Made by a program: the position numbers and the translations under genes
Shown here: in pieces, positions 32,395 through 35,463 of the stretch
How the letters are laid out: each line of letters starts with the position of its first letter
Position numbering within the stretch: position 1 is the first letter of the stretch
From: Methylotenera sp.
Lineage (GTDB): Bacteria > Pseudomonadota > Gammaproteobacteria > Burkholderiales > Methylophilaceae
DNA: 35,463 bases
Assembly (NCBI GenBank): GCA_021732405.1
Contig: JAKFVB010000062.1
Location: 1-35,463 of the forward strand
Direction: 5' to 3'
Notes under the pieces: model-generated
The model's database searches: none
Seen by the model: only the letters and a program-made list of their open reading frames with translations
Told to the model about the DNA's origin: nothing

Positions 32395-33930
32395 GTGAGT
32401 AATATTGAGCAAAACAATGAAGTAGTGGCAATTGATGAAAACCACGTAATCGCAGAACGTCGCGAGAAGCTTAAAGCCTTGCGTGTGGCGACTAATGGCG
32501 TAGCTTTCCCAAATGATTTTAAGCCGTTACACAAAGCCGATGCGCTACATCAACAGTATGGTGAGTTTGATAAAGAAACCCTAGACCCGCAAGCCATTTC
32601 AGCCACAGTGGCTGGCCGTATGATGTTAAAACGCGTGATGGGTAAAGCCAGCTTTGCGACCATTCAAGATGCCAGCGGGGCAAATGCAAGTGGCCGAATT
32701 CAACTTTATATCGCACGCGATGAAGTGGGCGAAGACGTTTACGAAAGCTTTAAACATTGGGATATGGGTGATTTTTTAGGTGCCACTGGCCGCTTGTTTA
32801 AAACGCGTACAGGCGAATTATCCATTCATGTGACCGAACTAAGATTACTGACTAAATCACTGCGCCCATTGCCAGAAAAATTCCACGGCTTGCAAGATCA
32901 AGAAGTGAAATATCGCCAGCGCTATGTGGATTTGATTACCAGTGAAGAAACGCGCGCAACATTTATTGCGCGTAGCAAAGTGGTTTCTGCCATTCGCAAC
33001 TTTATGATTCAAAACGAATTTTTAGAAGTCGAAACGCCGATGTTGCACCCAATTCCTGGTGGCGCATCGGCTAAACCATTTATTACGCATCATAATGCGT
33101 TAGATATGCAAATGTTTATGCGCATCGCGCCTGAGCTTTATTTAAAGCGCTTGGTCGTCGGTGGTTTTGAGCGCGTGTTTGAGATTAACCGTAACTTTAG
33201 AAATGAAGGGTTAAGCGTTCGTCATAATCCAGAATTCACCATGATGGAATTTTATGCGGCTTATACCGATTATCAGTGGTTAATGGATTTTACCGAACAA
33301 TGTATTCGTGCTGCTGCGATTGCCGCACGCGGGACTGCTACGCTTATTTATGATGGCAAAGAAGTGGATTTAAGTAAGCCGTTCGAACGCTTGACGATTG
33401 TTGGTGCGATTCAAAAATATGCGCCAAAATATACGTTAAGTCAGCTCAACGATGCAGACTTTTTGCGTGCAGAAATCATGGAACACGGCAAAAAACCTTT
33501 TGATCACGCAGGTTTGGGCGCGCTTCAATTAGCCTTATTTGAAGAAACCGCGGAAAGCCAATTATGGCAACCGACTTATATTATTGACTATCCAGTTGAA
33601 GTTTCACCATTAGCGCGCGCATCGGATAAAAATCCAGAAATTACCGAACGCTTTGAGTTGTTTATTACAGGGCGCGAAATGGCCAATGGCTTTAGCGAGT
33701 TAAACGATGCCGAAGACCAAGCGGCCAGATTTCAAGCGCAGATGAAAGCCAAAGAAGCGGGCGATGCAGAGGCCATGTATTACGATGCCGATTTTATTCG
33801 CGCGCTGGAATACGGCATGCCGCCAGCAGGCGGTTGTGGTATCGGCATTGACCGTTTGGTGATGCTGATTACCGATTCGCCCAGTATTCGCGATGTGATT
33901 TTGTTTCCGCATATGCGCGCAGAATCTTAA
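32395..33930 (+). CDS. lysS: Lysyl-tRNA synthetase, class II
   Basis: The protein has 511 residues. The N-terminal OB-fold anticodon domain contains '[20 protein letters not shown]'. The catalytic domain has class II motif 2 'NRNFRNEG...HNPEFT' and motif 3 '[10 protein letters not shown]'. It charges tRNA-Lys. The start is GTG directly after the prfB stop, with CAGGGAG upstream; the prfB-lysS pair is widely conserved and likely co-transcribed. The transcript ends at 33999-34038. Confidence 0.97.
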   Translation: MSNIEQNNEVVAIDENHVIAERREKLKALRVATNGVAFPNDFKPLHKADALHQQYGEFDKETLDPQAISATVAGRMMLKRVMGKASFATIQDASGANASGRIQLYIARDEVGEDVYESFKHWDMGDFLGATGRLFKTRTGELSIHVTELRLLTKSLRPLPEKFHGLQDQEVKYRQRYVDLITSEETRATFIARSKVVSAIRNFMIQNEFLEVETPMLHPIPGGASAKPFITHHNALDMQMFMRIAPELYLKRLVVGGFERVFEINRNFRNEGLSVRHNPEFTMMEFYAAYTDYQWLMDFTEQCIRAAAIAARGTATLIYDGKEVDLSKPFERLTIVGAIQKYAPKYTLSQLNDADFLRAEIMEHGKKPFDHAGLGALQLALFEETAESQLWQPTYIIDYPVEVSPLARASDKNPEITERFELFITGREMANGFSELNDAEDQAARFQAQMKAKEAGDAEAMYYDADFIRALEYGMPPAGGCGIGIDRLVMLITDSPSIRDVILFPHMRAES

Positions 33931-33998
33931 ACGCCAACATAAAAGTTACACCAAATAATACGTTAAGTGCGATGTTTTATCGTGTTTAACGGGCTTTC

Positions 33999-34038
33999 AA
34001 AACCCACTTGTTCATGCTATTTAACATGTGGGTTTTTT
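33999..34038 (+). terminator. Rho-independent terminator after lysS
   Basis: AAAACCCAC (33999-34007) pairs with GTGGGTTTT (34028-34036), with inner GTT/AAC pairing and a T-run after the stem. Confidence 0.85.
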
Positions 34039-34087
34039 ATTGTTGTAAATACACCCACAATTTTTAATTCATTCAAATATTAGCTAT

Positions 34088-34105
34088 CTGTCATCAAATT
34101 GTCAT
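34088..34105 (+). promoter_or_regulatory. Pho box before the OprP-type porin gene
   Basis: CTGTCAT (34088-34094, perfect) and TTGTCAT (34099-34105, 6 of 7) separated by CAAA. A -10-like TATCAAAAT follows at about 34113. The porin start is 70 nt downstream. Confidence 0.8.
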
Positions 34106-34174
34106 ATACAACTATCAAAATCTAGTCCGTCGATTAGTACTACATTTTTGAATATATATAACAAGGGATTTTTG

Positions 34175-35463
34175 ATGAACTTTAGATTACGTCAATCAGT
34201 GGTTGCAGTGACTGGTGCGCTATTGCTTACAACAGGCTTGAGTGCCATGGCAGACAGCACAACCGATATTGTGAACGCGCTCATCAGCAAAGGCGTGTTA
34301 ACTGAAGAAGAGGGCGCTTTATTAATTAAAGGCCGCACTGGGGAAAAAGAAAGCGCAGAAAAAAAAGCCAAAGACCAAGCATCCGTTAAGGTAGGAAAAA
34401 AAGGCTTAGAGGTGGAAAGTGGTGATGGTAACTTTAGCCTTAAATTAGGTGGTCGTATGCACGCCGATGTGACATCGTTTCAAAATGATGACAATTTAAG
34501 AGCCAGAAGCCCAGTCACCAATGTAACACCATTAGAAGCAACCAGCGGCACAGAAATACGCCGCGGCCGTATCGCGCTGAGCGGTACGCTGTATAAAGAT
34601 TTTGATTACATTATCGAAACAGATTTTAGTGGTAATGCCACAGGCGTTAGAGACCTTTTTGTGAACTACAGAGGTTTTAAACCGCTTGAAATTACGGTTG
34701 GTCATCAAAAGCACGCCATGAGTATGGAAATTCAAGAGAGCTCTAACGATATTATGTTCAATGAGCGCTCAGCTGTACAAGCACTAACACTTCCGTATTT
34801 TGACCGAGCAATTGGCGTTAACTTAAAAACATCTGGCGATAACTGGAACGTTCAAGGTGGTGTGTATGGTGATTCTGTGTCACCTCAAGAGAGTGCTTCT
34901 GTTGGGCGAAGCGATGAGGGCGGCGGCTGGGGCTTGCGCGGCACATTTGCGCCAATTAATGAAGAAAATCGTTTAGTTCATTTTGGCGCAAATATTGGCC
35001 AACGTAAAACCAATGACGCCAATAATCAAGTCAATAGTAATTCTCCCGCATTTGCACTTAGAACAGCAAATAACTCGGGATTGTCATTATCAAACACAGG
35101 CAACATTACTGGGCTTGATCAAGTGACATTGGGTATTTTAGAGTTTTCAGCAATGTACGGACCATTGTCGTTTCAAAGTGAGTTTGCTCAAGCAAAAGCG
35201 GAACGTGAACAGCGCTCAGATTTAGACTTTAACGCATTTTATGTGCAGGCAGGTTATAGCTTAACTGGTGAGTCACGCACTTACAAAGGCTCAGACGGCG
35301 AATTTAAACGCCTGAAACCAAAAAATAACTTTAGCCTAGAAAAAGGCACTTGGGGCGCATGGGAAGTAGCGGCGCGTTACGACCAGCTTGATTTAGTGGA
35401 TGAAGACATTTTAGGCGGCGAACAAAAACGCGTATCACTAAACTTGAATTGGTATATGAACGA
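34175..35463 (+). CDS. Phosphate-selective porin OprP/OprO type, 3' end cut by the window edge
   Basis: An open frame of 429 complete codons runs off the window. Signal peptide about 1-26 (SAMA-D). A short helical N-terminal segment ('IVNALISKGVLTEEEGALLI') precedes a lysine-rich linker and a beta-barrel beginning 'FSLKLGGRMHADV'. Other OprP-family features are 'RRGRIALSGTLYKDFDYIIE', 'VGHQKHAMSMEIQ' and the late 'VSLNLNWYMN'. These outer-membrane porins pass phosphate, polyphosphate or related anions. Ribosome-binding site AAGGGA precedes the ATG. A Pho box is upstream, so induction by phosphate shortage is expected. Confidence 0.9.
   Translation, partial: MNFRLRQSVVAVTGALLLTTGLSAMADSTTDIVNALISKGVLTEEEGALLIKGRTGEKESAEKKAKDQASVKVGKKGLEVESGDGNFSLKLGGRMHADVTSFQNDDNLRARSPVTNVTPLEATSGTEIRRGRIALSGTLYKDFDYIIETDFSGNATGVRDLFVNYRGFKPLEITVGHQKHAMSMEIQESSNDIMFNERSAVQALTLPYFDRAIGVNLKTSGDNWNVQGGVYGDSVSPQESASVGRSDEGGGWGLRGTFAPINEENRLVHFGANIGQRKTNDANNQVNSNSPAFALRTANNSGLSLSNTGNITGLDQVTLGILEFSAMYGPLSFQSEFAQAKAEREQRSDLDFNAFYVQAGYSLTGESRTYKGSDGEFKRLKPKNNFSLEKGTWGAWEVAARYDQLDLVDEDILGGEQKRVSLNLNWYMN

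Noticed and set aside
1-35463. tRNA, rRNA, riboswitches and insertion sequences
   Set aside because: No cloverleaf, rRNA core motif, known riboswitch motif or transposase frame was recognised on reading both strands; a covariance-model scan would be decisive.

Overview
The window looks like a chromosomal segment of a low-GC betaproteobacterium, most likely a Methylophilaceae (Methylotenera-like) methylotroph. The gene order fur | bamE-dapB, carA-carB-greA, yhbY | rlmE-ftsH-folP-glmM is typical of Beta- and Gammaproteobacteria, and there is a PEP-CTERM protein. The genus is inferred from gene content, not proven.

Region 1 (1..5746) is an integron gene-cassette array. Eleven complete cassettes plus one cut by the left edge each carry one small minus-strand gene followed by an attC site. 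The attC sites are nearly identical (about 58-61 bp, one of 110 bp). In ten of the eleven complete cassettes the 7-bp core at the gene's 5' side is the exact complement of the core at its 3' side, which fixes cassette borders and orientation. No integron integrase or convincing attI lies next to the attI-proximal end at 5740-5746; the neighbour is an ordinary M48 peptidase gene. Within this window the array is therefore integrase-less (CALIN-like). Most cargo is predicted secreted, lipoprotein or membrane protein of unknown function.

Region 2 (5758..23489) is housekeeping: M48 lipoprotein peptidase, fur, bamE (with an unusual long tail), dapB, a PEP-CTERM protein, a GlcG/HbpS-like protein, a PLDc_N-type small membrane protein, csbD, carA, an unknown membrane gene, carB, greA, a DUF4149 membrane protein, yhbY, rlmE, ftsH, folP and glmM.

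Region 3 (23500..31187) and the right end (34088..35463) are phosphate-related. They hold a PAP2 phosphatase, a zinc-dependent phospholipase C with a complete set of predicted zinc ligands, a diacylglycerol-glucosyltransferase-like GT4 enzyme, the Pst phosphate transporter (pstSCAB), an ArsC-family protein and a phosphate-selective porin (OprP type). Pho-box-like tandem repeats (7-bp half-sites at 11-bp pitch) stand before pstS, the phospholipase C gene, the glycosyltransferase gene and the porin gene. The set suggests a PhoB-controlled response in which phosphate is imported while phospholipids are degraded and diacylglycerol is glycosylated: membrane-lipid remodelling built on a zinc PLC rather than the known PlcP. 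This is the most interesting candidate system here.

Between these lie prfB (with the classical +1 programmed frameshift) and lysS. No tRNA, rRNA, CRISPR array or insertion sequence was recognised. No gene-free stretch exceeds 300 bases.
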